DNA of 64,000 nucleotides from Mesorhizobium loti. GTDB lineage: Bacteria > Pseudomonadota > Alphaproteobacteria > Rhizobiales > Rhizobiaceae. The stretch lies in contig AP017605.1 of the NCBI GenBank assembly GCA_002356515.1, positions 5,317,020 through 5,381,019 of the forward strand. Direction: 5' to 3'. Shown piece after piece: positions 1 to 10,201 of the stretch. The translations under genes and the position numbers were made by a program. The notes beneath the pieces were generated by a model. The model was not told the DNA's origin and searched no databases. It saw only the letters and a list, made by a program, of their open reading frames with translations. Within the stretch, counting starts at the first letter, position 1. Every line of letters begins with the position of its first letter.

Positions 1-1
1 C

Positions 2-961
2 ATCCCCGCCGACACCGAGATCTCCTCGGCGGTCATGACAGCCCGCGTGACAACGCTGCTTGCCCTCGTTCTCGTTGGATTCGTCATTTTCATCATTGTT
101 CGACGGCGGCGGGCGGCCCGGCAGCGGCAAGAAGTGCTTGTGTTGCTGAATGCGGAACTGGAGCATCGCGTCGAACTGCGCACGGCGGAGCTCCAGAGCT
201 CGAACGCAGCGCTCGCCGGTGAGATCGCCGAGCGAGAGAACGCTGAAGCAAGAGTGCGTCGCCTGCGCGACGAACTCGCCCAGGCGAACCGCTTGTCAAT
301 CCTGGGACAGATAACGGCCGGGGTCGCCCACGAGATCAACCAGCCGGTCGCCGCAATCCGCACCTATGCTGAAAATGCCGCGCGTCTTCTAGGGATCGGC
401 CGGTCGCAAGAAACCGCCGAGAATCTGACCTCGATCGTCGCCATGACCGGCAGGATCGGCACGATCACTGAAACGCTAAGGTCCTTTTCCCGCCGCGCCA
501 GCGGATCGATGGGACCGATACTGGCGGACGACGCGATCGACGGCGCTCTGTCGCTTCTTTCAGGCCGAATTCGCGATTCCGGGGTGACGATTGAACGGAA
601 GCGGATCGATCCGTCTCCAATTGTCATGGCAAGCCGCATGCGACTGGAGCAGATACTCGTCAACCTTCTCCAGAACGCGCTTGACGCTCTGAAGGATCAA
701 CCGGAGCCCCGCGTCGAGATAGCGCTCGCCGAAAACGGGGAAATGGTCGCTATTTCCCTTCGGGACAACGGCCCCGGCCTTGCCCCCGACATTCGCAGGA
801 GCCTCTTCATGCCCTTCGTTACCAACAAGGAAAAGGGTCTCGGTCTTGGCCTGGTCATTTCGCAAGAGATCGCACGTGAGCTCGGCGGCTCGTTGCGGCA
901 TGATGATGCCGGCCACGGGAGAGGGACTTCCTTCACGGTCGAGCTGAGGCGAGCGGCATGA
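2..961 (+). CDS. dctB: C4-dicarboxylate sensor histidine kinase DctB, C-terminal part (5' end outside window)
   Basis: The reading frame is open from the first bases of the window, so the gene is cut by the window edge and only about 319 C-terminal residues are present; the periplasmic sensor domain is missing. Visible in order: one membrane segment (about 20 hydrophobic residues followed by [10 protein letters not shown]), a coiled-coil linker, the phospho-acceptor H-box ([14 protein letters not shown]), the N-box ([13 protein letters not shown]) and the G-boxes ([18 protein letters not shown]). In the family, DctB sits in the inner membrane, senses succinate, fumarate and malate together with DctA, and phosphorylates DctD. 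The stop overlaps the start of dctD by 4 bases, which supports co-transcription and the DctB assignment over other kinases. Confidence 0.9.
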   Translation: MPADTEISSAVMTARVTTLLALVLVGFVIFIIVRRRRAARQRQEVLVLLNAELEHRVELRTAELQSSNAALAGEIAERENAEARVRRLRDELAQANRLSILGQITAGVAHEINQPVAAIRTYAENAARLLGIGRSQETAENLTSIVAMTGRIGTITETLRSFSRRASGSMGPILADDAIDGALSLLSGRIRDSGVTIERKRIDPSPIVMASRMRLEQILVNLLQNALDALKDQPEPRVEIALAENGEMVAISLRDNGPGLAPDIRRSLFMPFVTNKEKGLGLGLVISQEIARELGGSLRHDDAGHGRGTSFTVELRRAA

Positions 962-2325
962 GTGCTGAATCAGGACCGGTCATTTTTATCGACGATGACG
1001 AGGATGTGCTTCGCGCAGCCACGCAGATGCTGAAGCTTGCCTCGTTCTCACCGAGCGTGTTCGGTTCGGCCGAGGCCGCACTCGCCAGAATCGACGGGAA
1101 CTTCGATGGCCCTGTCGTGAGTGACATCCGTATGCCCGGGCTGAACGGACTTCAGCTCTTCGAGCGAGTGAAGGCGATCGACCCGGAAATTCCGGTTGTC
1201 CTGATCACCGGGCATGCCGACGTCGAGCTGGCCGTTGCCGCCATCAAGGATGGCGCCTACGATTTCATCTCGAAGCCATATGCGAACGACCGGCTTCTCG
1301 TGACGCTGCATCGCGCTTCGGAAAAACGGCGCCTGGTCCTGGAAAACAGACGTCTTAGGGATGCGGTTGTCCGATCTGCGGGCGATATCCCGCTGATCGG
1401 GGAGGCACCGACCATGATTCGATTGCGCGAAACTCTCCGCCAGATCGCCGATACCGATGTGGATGTCCTTGTGGAAGGCGAGACGGGCACGGGCAAGGAG
1501 GTGGTCGCGGATCTGCTTCACCGCTGGAGCAGACGACGCACGAAGCCCTTCGTTGCCCTGAATTGTGGAGCGCTGCCCGAAAGCGTCATCGATAGCGAAC
1601 TTTTCGGGCACGAGGCAGGCGCCTTTACTGGCGCGCAGAGGCGCAGGACCGGTCGCATCGAGCATTCGAACGGAGGGACGCTCTTCCTCGACGAAATCGA
1701 GTCGATGCCGCCAGCACTCCAGGTGAAGCTTCTGAGGGTGCTTGAGACCCGGCAGATCACGCCGCTTGGCACGAACGAAACCCGCAGCATCGACCTTCGT
1801 GTCGTGTCGGCTACCAAGGCCGATCTCGGCGATCCGGCCGCCCGCGGAGATTTCCGGGAAGACCTTTATTTCCGGCTGAATGTGGTGACGCTCCGCATCC
1901 CGCCGCTTCGCGAAAGGCGCGAAGACATCCCGATGCTCTTTGGGCATTTCCTGGAACGCGCCTCCAAACGCTTCAGCAGGCCAGTTCCGGACATCAGCGC
2001 TGGCGTGCGCGATCGCCTCGTGAGCCACAATTGGCCCGGCAATGTCCGTGAACTCGTGCATTTCGCCGATCGCGTTGCATTGGGACTTGAAAGGCTGGGC
2101 ACGCCCATTGCATCAGGTCGAAAGGAACAAGCGGTATCAAGCCTCCACTTGTCCGAGAAGGTCAGCCTTTATGAGGCGACTATCATCCGCGATGCCTTGC
2201 AGGAATGCGGCGGCGACGTGAGGCGCACGATCGAAGTCCTGGGAGTTCCCCGCAAGACCTTCTACGACAAGCTGAAACGACATGGGATAGACACGGCCGA
2301 TTATCGAAAAACCGCCATTGGCTGA
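958..2325 (+). CDS. dctD: C4-dicarboxylate response regulator DctD (sigma-54 activator)
   Basis: A 455-residue NtrC-family activator. It has an N-terminal receiver domain (acidic pocket IDDDED, phospho-acceptor Asp near residue 56 in VVSDIRMPG, conserved Lys in ISKPY). A central AAA+ domain follows, with Walker A GETGTGKE and the sigma-54 contact loop GAFTGA. The C-terminal Fis-type helix-turn-helix ends near [16 protein letters not shown]. The length is typical for DctD. It is translationally coupled to the upstream kinase gene (ATGA overlap). In rhizobia DctD activates dctA, the dicarboxylate permease that feeds bacteroids; dctA itself is not in the window and would be expected upstream of dctB. 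The rpoN copy at 25.4 kb encodes the sigma factor such activators need. Confidence 0.93.
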   Translation: MSAESGPVIFIDDDEDVLRAATQMLKLASFSPSVFGSAEAALARIDGNFDGPVVSDIRMPGLNGLQLFERVKAIDPEIPVVLITGHADVELAVAAIKDGAYDFISKPYANDRLLVTLHRASEKRRLVLENRRLRDAVVRSAGDIPLIGEAPTMIRLRETLRQIADTDVDVLVEGETGTGKEVVADLLHRWSRRRTKPFVALNCGALPESVIDSELFGHEAGAFTGAQRRRTGRIEHSNGGTLFLDEIESMPPALQVKLLRVLETRQITPLGTNETRSIDLRVVSATKADLGDPAARGDFREDLYFRLNVVTLRIPPLRERREDIPMLFGHFLERASKRFSRPVPDISAGVRDRLVSHNWPGNVRELVHFADRVALGLERLGTPIASGRKEQAVSSLHLSEKVSLYEATIIRDALQECGGDVRRTIEVLGVPRKTFYDKLKRHGIDTADYRKTAIG

Positions 2326-2390
2326 AGCCTTCTTGCTCGCATGTCGCGGAAAAGAAATTTCGCCATTCTCGTCCGACTCAAAGGATGCAC

Positions 2391-2924
2391 TATGGGCTAG
2401 GTGAAGCGAGCCTGAGGTCGCTTTCGGAGCGCTATGGCATCAACCCCAAGACGGTCGCGAAGTGGAGAAGCGGAATTCGACCGCGATCTGTCCACCGGCT
2501 CCAGGGAGTCGACAGTTCTGTCTGTCGAGGAAAACCGTTGTTGTGGCCTTCCGCCGCAACAAGGCTGCTGCCGCTCGACGATTGCCTCTACGCGTTGCAG
2601 CCGACGTCGCGCATCTGACGCGCTCCCACCGCTGCCTGCAGGCAAGCATCGGCCGATTGCCAGATGTCGACGGCGACAGGCCGGCGAGAAGAGTCGAGAG
2701 AATGAACCGGACCATCAAGACGCAACCGTCAAGCGCTTCCACTACGACGATCGCGACCAACTGCGTCGGCATCTTGCCGACTTCGTCGCGGCCTACAATT
2801 TCGGCCGCAAGCTGAAGACCCTCAAGGGCCTCACGCCCTGCGAGTTCATCTGGAAGGCATGGGCTTCCCAGCCCGAGCGTTCACTTTCAATCCGCTCCAG
2901 CAAATGCCGGGACTAAACATTTAG
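2391..2924 (+). pseudogene. IS481-type transposase remnant A
   Basis: Coding remains of an IS481-family DDE transposase, spread over several frames. The N-terminal helix-turn-helix part reads SLSERYGINPKTVAKW, preceded by an in-frame stop right after the presumed start. A middle part is recognisable in shifted frames (VVAFRRN, PLDDCLYALQP). The C-terminal part reads HLADFVAAYNFGRKLKTLKG, LTPCEFIWKAW and ends NPLQQMPGLNI before a stop at 2922-2924. The catalytic core between about 2690 and 2700 is deleted. It begins 65 bases after dctD. About 240 bases match, in inverted orientation, the remnant at 4990-5386. Not functional. Confidence 0.8.
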
Positions 2925-3439
2925 CAAATGGCGGATGAGGTGCACGATGCAAGTTAGCACGTCGCCTGGGGAAAGGTGCGCCGATCGCCTCCCTCTTGGC
3001 CAACCAGTTCCAGCTTGCCGTCTTACCAGGCCCCCGCCAATCTCGTTGCGTTGTTGTTTAGCGTTGCAACAGATCCTTCAAAGAAATTCATGGAATCGTT
3101 GCGAGCGCAAATCGCTGTCAATGGTACGCTCATCACAACTTTCGAGATCAGTGGCGGCAGAAATCTGGTGTCGTTTTATGTTCCGCCGCCAAACAGCATT
3201 TGCGAAGAGCGCGAAATGACAAAGCCAGCAGGACGAGGGTACCAGCCATGCGCACATCGATTACACCCAAGTCGCCCGCGATACGATACTCGATATTGGC
3301 TACGACGATGCCATCGGCTTTGATGGTCGAAATTGCGCCGTCGTTCTGGCTCTCACCGGGCAGTCGCCCGGCATCAGCCAGGGCGTTGATGAAGGACGAT
3401 GGCAGGATCTCGAGCAAGGGCGGGATCAGGGCCTCATGT
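2925..3439. other. Intergenic / degraded stretch, no supported gene
   Basis: Between the IS481 remnant and the metK remnant I see no gene I can support. Short open stretches with protein-like composition exist on both strands (for example plus strand near 3070-3190 and minus strand near 3180-3430). None has a convincing start, a ribosome binding site or a family I recognise. The stretch is probably decayed coding DNA brought in with the flanking rearrangements. Confidence 0.5.
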
Positions 3440-3622
3440 TTGGATTCGCATGTTTTCGATCTCCGACCGAAAGGCATCATCAAGATGCTTGATCTCGTAC
3501 GCCCGATATACCGCAACACGGCGACATACGGACACTTCGGCCGTGAAGAGCCTGAGTTCACCTGGGAGAAGACGGACAGAGCCGACGACTTGCTGCGTGA
3601 GGCAGGACCGGCAGCTGCGTGA
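3440..3622 (+). pseudogene. metK: S-adenosylmethionine synthetase (MetK) 3' remnant
   Basis: The plus-strand frame ending at the TGA at 3620-3622 carries the characteristic C-terminus of Met[33 protein letters not shown] and [19 protein letters not shown]. These are roughly the last 60 of about 390-400 residues. Upstream of about 3440 the frame no longer resembles MetK, so the catalytic domains are absent and the fragment cannot be functional. It lies between the two inverted IS481 remnants, which fits a piece captured by transposition or recombination. The assignment rests on the very conserved YGHFGRE...FTWEKTD signature. Confidence 0.75.
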
Positions 3623-3749
3623 ACGCCGCTGGATCAAGCGCATGCGGCCTTTCAACTCGCTAGGCCCGCGCCCGCCGCGGCACGCGCTTCGACATCATGC
3701 TGACGGCTGTGTGATCGACACGGGCGGTTACCGGAAAGGCGACAAAAAA

Positions 3750-4916
3750 GTGCGTTACGACATCGTTATCATCGGAGGAGCCATCGTCGGCTCCTCGATC
3801 GCCTACTATCTGCGCGAGGAAGGGTTTTCCGGCTCGATCGCGCTGATCGAGCGCGATCCGCAGTTCGCGCACGCGGCAACGACGTTGTCCTGCGCCTCCA
3901 TTCGCCAGCAGTTTTCGATTCCTGAAAACATCCGCCTGTCGCAATTCGCGCTGAAGCTGTTCCGGCGGCTGAAGGAAGAATTCGGCACGGATGCCGATAT
4001 CGGGTTCCGCGAGAGCGGCTATCTGATCCTCGCCGGAGAAGCCGGGCTACCGATCCTCAAGGCCAATCACGAGGCGCAGATCGCCGAGGGCGCCGACATC
4101 GTGCTCGAGGATGCCGAGCAGTTGACGCAGCGCTTCGCCTGGCTGTCGACCGAAGGCATTTCTGCCGGCGCCTATGGTCGGACCGGCGAAGGCTGGTTCG
4201 ACGCGCATGCGATGCTGACGCTGTTCCGCAAGGCGCTGCGCGGCAAGAACGTGGACTTTATGACCGCCTCGGTCATCGGCATCGAGCGGCAGGGCCACCG
4301 TGTCACCGGCGTCAGGCTCGACAATGGCGAGACGATCGAAGCCGGCACCGTCCTCAATGCCGCCGGGCCGAATGCCGGCAAGGTCGCCGCTCTCGCCGGG
4401 CTGGCGCTGCCGGTCGAGCCGCGCAAGCGCAATGTCTTCGTCTTCGAGGCGCGCGAAAAATATGCCGACATGCCGCTGCTGGTCGATCCCTCCGGCATCT
4501 ATATCAGGCCGGAAGGCCCGGTCTATCTCACCGGCGGCGCCGAGCCGGAAGAGGGCGACGGCCCGGCCGATCCCCAGGATTTCGAGGTCGACTGGCCGCT
4601 GTTCGAAGAGGTGATTTGGCCGGTGCTGGCGACCCGCATTCCAGCCTTCGAGGCCATCAAGCCTACCCGCGCCTGGGCCGGGCACTACGATTACAACACG
4701 CTCGACCAGAACGCGGTGATCGGGCCGCACCCCAAGGTGAAAAATTTCCTCTTCGCCAACGGATTTTCAGGCCACGGTCTGCAGCAGGCCCCGGCGGTCG
4801 GCAAGGCGCTGGCCGAGCTTCTCGTGCATGGCGGCTACCGCACGGTCGATTGCTCCGCGTTTGGGTACATCCGTGTCGCCGAAGGGCGGGCGTTTAGGGA
4901 ATTGAATGTGATCTAG
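3750..4916 (+). CDS. FAD-dependent oxidoreductase of the DAO / FOXRED1-like family
   Basis: 388 residues from a GTG start chosen because it places the dinucleotide-binding motif YDIVIIGGAIVGSSIAYYL at the very N-terminus, as is usual. Codons upstream are open but resemble no protein, and part of them overlaps the metK remnant in another frame. Family features: GxGxxG-type Rossmann motif near residue 8, ASIRQQFSIPENIRLSQF, and a C-terminal FAD-contact region (NGFSGHGLQQAPAVG). DAO-fold enzymes oxidise amines such as glycine, sarcosine, D-amino acids or dimethylglycine; the substrate cannot be read from sequence. It stands alone between IS481 remnants A and B with no operon partner, so it may be a passenger. 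Its reading frame is intact. Confidence 0.75.
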   Translation: MRYDIVIIGGAIVGSSIAYYLREEGFSGSIALIERDPQFAHAATTLSCASIRQQFSIPENIRLSQFALKLFRRLKEEFGTDADIGFRESGYLILAGEAGLPILKANHEAQIAEGADIVLEDAEQLTQRFAWLSTEGISAGAYGRTGEGWFDAHAMLTLFRKALRGKNVDFMTASVIGIERQGHRVTGVRLDNGETIEAGTVLNAAGPNAGKVAALAGLALPVEPRKRNVFVFEAREKYADMPLLVDPSGIYIRPEGPVYLTGGAEPEEGDGPADPQDFEVDWPLFEEVIWPVLATRIPAFEAIKPTRAWAGHYDYNTLDQNAVIGPHPKVKNFLFANGFSGHGLQQAPAVGKALAELLVHGGYRTVDCSAFGYIRVAEGRAFRELNVI

Positions 4917-4989
4917 CAACAACGGCGCCGCGACGGTCTCCTTTGGTGCCGGCGGGACAGAGGGGCGCGAAGGTTCGCGACAGGCGGTG

Positions 4990-5386
4990 CCGCGGTACAA
5001 AGGCCTTGATGTTTAGCTTGCCCTGTTCGGTTGGGATCTCCGCAATATCAATGTGGAAGAAGCCGATGCTTGCGCTGCAGACATCGGTGCAATGAAGAGC
5101 GCGTCAGATGCGGGATCGTCGGCTGCAAGGCCGTAGAGGCAATCGTCCAGCGGCAGCAGTGTGTTGCGGCGGAAGGCCACAACAACGGTCCTCTTCTACG
5201 GCAGACAGAACCTTCGATCTCGGCTCCCTGGGGCCGGTGGGCAGATCGGCGGTCGAACTCCGCTCCTCCACTTCGCGACCGTCTTGGGGTTGATGGCATA
5301 GCGCTTCGAAAGCGAGCTCAGGCTCGCTTACAGCTCGACGCATCGCCTCTTTCTTTGTGGCGCTCCCATGCAGAACCTGGCCCAGT
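4990..5386 (-). pseudogene. IS481-type transposase remnant B (5' part)
   Basis: Minus-strand remains of the same IS481-type transposase as at 2391-2924. It begins near 5386 (GQVLHGSATKKEAMRRAVSE, with the start codon mutated). It continues after a frameshift as YAINPKTVAKWRSGVR and PLDDCLYGLAADDP, and breaks off in FHIDIAEIPTEQGKLNIKAF near 4990. Only the N-terminal third is left. It is about 85 percent identical by eye, over some 240 bases, to remnant A but points the other way, so the two bracket 2.4-5.4 kb as an inverted pair. Confidence 0.75.
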
Positions 5387-5533
5387 CGAAGCTTCGTGGC
5401 CGCGGCCCGCGCTCATGGCCGGCTTACTTAGGTCGATGCTGCGTGCTGTCACCGTGAGGTTCCGCCGGGGTTAGCGGTGCGTCGAGCACAGCGAGCGGGT
5501 TCACAGCCACGCTCTGGAACCCATGTCACTAGC

Positions 5534-5582
5534 CATCCATGGCGTGGATGCGTTTCATCGAAACAGACGATTTTACCGATGT
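5534..5582 (+). promoter_or_regulatory. nod box (NodD binding site) upstream of nodZ
   Basis: The 49-base element fits the rhizobial nod box consensus: CATCCAT at 5534-5540, then CGTGGATG, ATCGAAACA, and GACGATTTTACCGATGT at the 3' end, with only about four mismatches in the conserved positions. It lies 264 bases before the nodZ start and points at it. NodD bound to flavonoids would activate nodZ-noeL-nolK from here. The leader between the box and nodZ (5583-5846) holds short open frames without a recognisable product. Confidence 0.88.
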
Positions 5583-5846
5583 TACGGCACGATGCATAGA
5601 AAGAATTCAAGAATGTAGCAGCCTTAAGGAAAGTGGTTGATGTTTGCGTTGGCTCCGAAGAGCATTTTCTGGTCTGCGCGGAAGACCAGCCCAGGCGCGC
5701 GTCCATCGCGGCCAGGCACTTCCGCGACAGACGCAAGCTACATCGCATTGGCACAGCACGACAATCTTCCCCGAATTGCGCAGGCGCTTGCCTCAAACGC
5801 AGCAGCAAAGCTGAGGCTTGTGGTGTTCTGGAGAGAGGCAATTTAA

Positions 5847-6836
5847 ATGCTTGTTGATCGCTCAAGGAACGATCGGTTCGTTGTTTCTCGACGGCGCACG
5901 GGTCTCGGTGATTGCCTGTGGTCTCTCGCGTCGGCTTGGGACTACGCACATCGGACGGGACGAGCTTTAGCAATAGATTGGCGCGGCTCTTGTTACCTTG
6001 ACAACCCGTTTGCGAATGCCTTTCCAGCTTTCTTCAAGCCAATTGAGGATATCGGTGGTGTACGGGTCATTTGCGATGACCAGATCAACCACGTCTCATT
6101 CCCTGGTCCCTTCTTCCCGTCGTGGTGGAACAAGCCATCCATCGACTGCGTGTACCGTCCGGATGAACAGATTTTCCAAGAACGTGACGAGCTTAACGAT
6201 CTTTTCCAGGCCCAAGATGATTGTGAAGCCAACACGGTAGTGTGTGATGCTTGCTTGATGTGGCGCTGCGATGAAAAGGCCGAGCGAACCATATTTAGGA
6301 GCATCACACCGAGGGTCGAAATTGAGGATCGCATTGAAGCGCTCTACCAGGAACATTTTGACGGGCACAGCATAATTGGAGTCCATGTCCGCCACGGCAA
6401 CGGCGAAGATATTATGGATCACGCACCTTACTGGGCTGATCCGAAGGTTGCCTTAGAGCAGGTATGCACTGCCATTCGTATGGCCAAGGCGCAACCGCAT
6501 TCAAGACCTGTAAGGGTGTTCTTGTGTACAGACAGCGCCAAGGTTGTTGATCACCTGTCGGGCGTATTTCCCGAACTTTTCACCGTCCCAAAACGCTTCC
6601 AGGCGGATCAGGCCGGCCCCTTACACAGTGCAGCACTGGGCACCGACGGGGGGTTTTCCGCGCTCGTTGAGATGTATCTCCTCGGTCGATGCGACACTGT
6701 TATTCGCTTTCCTCCGACTAGCGCCTTCACCCGCTACGCCCGCCTCTTCGTGCCACGAATTGTCGAATTCGATTTGAATGACCCGCGTCGTTTGATCTTG
6801 ATCGACAACACTTTCGAACGTTCCCCGGCTCCATGA
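5847..6836 (+). CDS. nodZ: Nod factor alpha-1,6-fucosyltransferase NodZ
   Basis: 329 residues, GT23 family. NodZ transfers L-fucose from GDP-fucose to C-6 of the reducing-end GlcNAc of the lipo-chitooligosaccharide. Family landmarks are visible: the N-terminal [20 protein letters not shown] and the GDP-binding arginine motif [11 protein letters not shown] about mid-protein. The C-terminal part has [12 protein letters not shown] and [14 protein letters not shown]. The start has a good ribosome binding site (GGAGAG, about 9 bases upstream). It is the first gene behind the nod box and precedes the genes that make its donor substrate (noeL, nolK), so this operon should give fucosylated Nod factors. 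The length is close to known NodZ proteins. Confidence 0.93.
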   Translation: MLVDRSRNDRFVVSRRRTGLGDCLWSLASAWDYAHRTGRALAIDWRGSCYLDNPFANAFPAFFKPIEDIGGVRVICDDQINHVSFPGPFFPSWWNKPSIDCVYRPDEQIFQERDELNDLFQAQDDCEANTVVCDACLMWRCDEKAERTIFRSITPRVEIEDRIEALYQEHFDGHSIIGVHVRHGNGEDIMDHAPYWADPKVALEQVCTAIRMAKAQPHSRPVRVFLCTDSAKVVDHLSGVFPELFTVPKRFQADQAGPLHSAALGTDGGFSALVEMYLLGRCDTVIRFPPTSAFTRYARLFVPRIVEFDLNDPRRLILIDNTFERSPAP

Positions 6837-6978
6837 AAGGCTGGCATCCCGATCGAACTCTCCCTTGCCTTCGCGCAGAGGCCCCCGTTCGCCCTGCCCA
6901 ATACGCCCCTTTCTCGCCACGCAATCCCGCCGCAGGCGAGCGTTTTCATGGGCGCGTCAAAATCAAAAGGATTCAAGC

Positions 6979-8079
6979 TTGTCAAAGAGAAAAGTAGCTT
7001 TAATCACCGGGGTTACGGGACAAGACGGTTCCTACCTCGCAGAATTGCTTTTAGAAAAGGGCTATTCTGTGCATGGGATAAAGAGACGATCGTCTCTTTT
7101 TAATACTGGCCGTATAGACCATCTCTATCATGACCCTCATGAAAGTGGCGTTGATCTTACACTTCACCACGGGGACTTGACAGACTCGTCGAGCCTTACG
7201 CGCGTCATCCAACTGGTTCAGCCGGACGAAATTTACAATTTGGCAGCTCAGAGCCACGTTGCAGTCTCCTTTGAAGAACCAGAATACACCGCGAACTCCG
7301 ATGCCTTGGGTGCGCTGCGTATCCTCGAGGCAATTCGGATCCTGGGGCTCGTCAAGCATACGCGCTACTACCAAGCCTCGACGTCTGAGCTCTACGGGCT
7401 GGTGCGGGAAACGCCACAGACCGAGACGACACCGTTCTACCCCCGGTCCCCCTACGCTGTTGCCAAATTGTATGCTCACTGGATCACCGTAAATTATCGA
7501 GAATCTTACAATTTGTATGCATGTAACGGCATTTTATTTAATCATGAGTCACCTGCGCGCGGAGAAACATTTGTAACTCGCAAAATCACGCGCGCCTTGA
7601 CTCGGATTAAGCTTGGAATGCAACGCACTCTATTCCTCGGCAACCTTAATGCGCGTCGCGATTGGGGGCACGCTCGAGACTACGTCCAGATGCAGTGGTT
7701 GATGCTGCAGCAGCAGCAACCTGAAGACTTTGTGATCGCTAGCGGTGAGCAACATTCGGTGCGCGAATTCGTCACCGTCGCGGCCGCTGAACTCGGCATC
7801 GATGTTCGTTGGGTGGGGGAAGGGGTCGACGAAGAGGGGTACGATGCAAAGACGGGAGCTCTGATCGTAAAAGTAGATCCCCGCTATTTTCGTCCTGCAG
7901 AAGTCGAGACGCTTCTCGGCGATGCCCGCAAGGCGAAAGAAAAACTTGGGTGGGAGCCCAAAATCTCCTTCATCGAATTGGTTAGGGAGATGGTTCGGGA
8001 AGATTTGCGCATGGCGGAGCGTGAAGCAGTGCTGATGAATCAGGGTTATTATTCACACAGTCCACGAGAGTTATGCTGA
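6979..8079 (+). CDS. noeL: GDP-mannose 4,6-dehydratase NoeL
   Basis: 366 residues from a TTG start at 6979. This start has AAGGA seven bases upstream and puts [20 protein letters not shown] at the N-terminus. No ATG suits this frame, and upstream codons look non-coding. SDR-extended fold: [11 protein letters not shown](P)-binding motif, substrate region [18 protein letters not shown], catalytic Tyr-x3-Lys in [11 protein letters not shown], and [11 protein letters not shown]. It converts GDP-D-mannose to GDP-4-keto-6-deoxymannose in the cytoplasm, the first step of GDP-L-fucose synthesis for NodZ. A housekeeping gmd would have the same sequence features; position between nodZ and nolK decides for noeL. 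Confidence 0.9.
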   Translation: MSKRKVALITGVTGQDGSYLAELLLEKGYSVHGIKRRSSLFNTGRIDHLYHDPHESGVDLTLHHGDLTDSSSLTRVIQLVQPDEIYNLAAQSHVAVSFEEPEYTANSDALGALRILEAIRILGLVKHTRYYQASTSELYGLVRETPQTETTPFYPRSPYAVAKLYAHWITVNYRESYNLYACNGILFNHESPARGETFVTRKITRALTRIKLGMQRTLFLGNLNARRDWGHARDYVQMQWLMLQQQQPEDFVIASGEQHSVREFVTVAAAELGIDVRWVGEGVDEEGYDAKTGALIVKVDPRYFRPAEVETLLGDARKAKEKLGWEPKISFIELVREMVREDLRMAEREAVLMNQGYYSHSPRELC

Positions 8080-8151
8080 CAACGGCGGCGCCATGCGGGG
8101 TTGTTGTCAGTGCTATGGTGGCCTTCTTAAGGAGCGCCCAGAGCGTTAACA

Positions 8152-9120
8152 ATGGAAAACAAAAAGATGAAGAAAGTCTATGTGGCAGGCCATCGCGGCC
8201 TTGTTGGATCGGCCACGATGAGAGCCCTCGAGGCGTTAGGATCCTATGAGATAATAACACGTACTCACGACGAACTGGATCTATTTGACCGGAGCGAGAC
8301 GCGCAGGTTCTTCATGTCGCAGCGGCCAGATTACGTCGTTATGTGCGCCGCGAAGGTTGGTGGTATACTGGCGAACGCCAGCTCCCCTGTCGATTTCCTT
8401 CATAACAACCTCGCGATTCAAGTCAGTGTTTTTGATGCCGCTTACGCTTCCGGCGTCGAACGGATGATTTTTCTTGGCTCCTCGTGTATCTATCCACGCG
8501 ACTGTCCGCAGCCGATACGGGAGGAATACCTTCTCACCGGTCCGCTTGAAGCGACGAATCGTCCCTACGCTTTGGCAAAAATCGCAGGTGTCGAATCGTG
8601 CTGGTCTTTCAACCGGCAGTACAAGGCGCGCTATCTCGCGTTGATGCCGACCAATTTATATGGTCCCGGCGATAATTATCACCCCGAAAATTGTCACGTT
8701 CTGCCTGCTCTGATACGCCGCTTTCATCAAGCTAAAATGAACGGCGACTCCTCTGTGGGGGTCTGGGGATCCGGAAATCCTCGGCGAGAGTTTATGTATT
8801 CGTCGGATGTAGGCGATGCCATTGCGTTCCTGCTTGGCCTGCCAGATTCGGATTTTGACGCCTTGACAGCCCCCGACACTGCGCCCCTGATTAATGTTGG
8901 CGTTGGTGAGGACGTCACAATTCGCGAGGTGGCGGAACTCGTCAAGGCGGCGGTCGGCTGGGAGGGCAATTTGGTGTTCGACACGACGAAGCCAGACGGT
9001 ACTCCGCGCAAGCTACTGGACGTAACGCGCTTGCGTAACCTTGGCTGGAAAGCCAAAACGTCTCTTGGTGCCGGGTTGCAAGCGACGTATGAGGATTTTC
9101 TTCGCCTTCATGCGGCTTGA
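8152..9120 (+). CDS. nolK: GDP-L-fucose synthase (epimerase/reductase) NolK
   Basis: 322 residues, SDR family. It performs the 3,5-epimerisation and 4-reduction of GDP-4-keto-6-deoxymannose to GDP-L-fucose. Seen: the NADP-binding motif [13 protein letters not shown] at the N-terminus, active-site region [16 protein letters not shown], catalytic Tyr-x3-Lys in [10 protein letters not shown], and [11 protein letters not shown], all typical of fucose synthases. The ATG at 8152 is weakly supported by its ribosome binding site; an in-frame ATG five codons later is equally possible. It is the last intact gene of the nod-box operon. The noeJ/noeK genes that follow in some S. fredii strains are not seen here. 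Confidence 0.9.
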   Translation: MENKKMKKVYVAGHRGLVGSATMRALEALGSYEIITRTHDELDLFDRSETRRFFMSQRPDYVVMCAAKVGGILANASSPVDFLHNNLAIQVSVFDAAYASGVERMIFLGSSCIYPRDCPQPIREEYLLTGPLEATNRPYALAKIAGVESCWSFNRQYKARYLALMPTNLYGPGDNYHPENCHVLPALIRRFHQAKMNGDSSVGVWGSGNPRREFMYSSDVGDAIAFLLGLPDSDFDALTAPDTAPLINVGVGEDVTIREVAELVKAAVGWEGNLVFDTTKPDGTPRKLLDVTRLRNLGWKAKTSLGAGLQATYEDFLRLHAA

Positions 9121-10201
9121 TGTGGAAGCGCGCATCCAGGTTGGACTGCATGTCCGACCGGGTGCAAGCTCGCCCAGTCCGGCCAAACAGATGAGAGGGA
9201 CGCATACATCACGAGGCGGCCGCAATAGTGGCCTGTGCTGACTTTGCAGACCGGACCTCTCTGCGACCGGCGATGCAGAGGATCACCCAGAAGCTTGCCC
9301 AAGCCAAATGGGAAGGGGAAGGCCGCATAACTGGCCGCATCTGGAACGGCTGTGCGTGAGCGCCGTCAACTCAAGCCGCCAGTTAGAACTGCTCGACCTC
9401 GCGGGAGCCGGTGCTTACGAAGCTGGCATCGACAGGAAAGCCAACCAGGCCCGCATCATGCCTCGAGGCAGGCCTTATCCAAGGCGGTGCATGCGGAAAT
9501 GGCGGGCGTCGACGTATGCTTTTCAACTCGCGCTTAGCCGCAGGCGGGATCGTGTCCCCCTGCGTGGTGGAGCTGGCGGCATTGGTCGCCGTGCTCTCCG
9601 GCATGGGCCGGGCTGATCGGATTGGTTCAGTCTGCGTTGTTAGCGCCGAACTCACTCGCCTCAAGGTCATGGCGCCACAAGCGCGGATTCGCGGCGCCGT
9701 GGTGCGGGCGTTACAACTCATGCAGCAGCGGGTCTCGTTGATGGCGAAGCGGGCTGCCCTGAACCAATCGCTCGCGTCTGCGGCGCGCCAAGCTGTCGCG
9801 CAACGCGATCATCCTGACGCTCTGGGATGGCAGTGGCAGGTGACCGCCTATATGGCAGTGGCAGGTGACCGCCTATGCGGTGAGCACGCTTGGCCTTAGC
9901 TCGATTGGCATCGACCCCAACCGGCCCTGGTCATCGCGCCGTGCCACAGCTTTTACCGCCAAGTGAAGCCGATCAGCTGCGACCGCTCGCCGCGACAACC
10001 CTGGCGCCAGGCTATGCTCTGCTCGGCTGGTTCGAGCCCGTCGCCGCTGTGTTCATCCGCAGCATCGAATGCCATATCCGCTGCAGCCTCGAATGCAATA
10101 ACCGTCGTAGCTTTTCAGAGTGCCTCTCGGAGTTGTTGAAAAACCCGGAAGTCAATTGCCCGTTTTACCTTTTCGGCAATGTTGAGGTGTCTGAGAATGG
10201 C
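9121..10201. other. About 1.1 kb of degraded DNA without a supported gene
   Basis: Open frames of 60-240 codons exist on the plus strand (for example 9411-9899 and 9890-10612). They lack ribosome binding sites and recognisable motifs, and the second runs antisense through the SIR2-like gene. A 25-base perfect tandem duplication lies inside (9827-9876). I read this as decayed insertion or plasmid DNA that ended the nodZ operon, but cannot name a source element. Confidence 0.5.
9827..9876. repeat. Perfect 25-base tandem duplication
   Basis: Two adjacent identical copies, 9827-9851 and 9852-9876, each beginning ATGGCAGTGG and ending GACCGCCTAT. The unit is not a multiple of three, so it would shift any frame through it. 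It looks like a recent slippage or strand-misalignment duplication in non-coding DNA. Confidence 0.85.

Noticed and set aside
1048..2061. Long open frame antisense to dctD (337 codons)
   Set aside because: Mirror of the dctD coding sequence in a GC-rich gene; no ribosome binding site or protein family.
3148..3561. Minus-strand frame of 137 codons with protein-like composition
   Set aside because: It is antisense to the metK remnant over its first third, has no ribosome binding site I can support, and matches no family I know.
5449..5973. Minus-strand frame of 174 codons across the nod box and nodZ start
   Set aside because: Antisense to a nod box and the nodZ N-terminus; no motif, no ribosome binding site.
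9411..9899. Plus-strand frame of 162 codons downstream of nolK
   Set aside because: No start signal or family; contains the 25-base duplication that shifts frame, so not a maintained gene.
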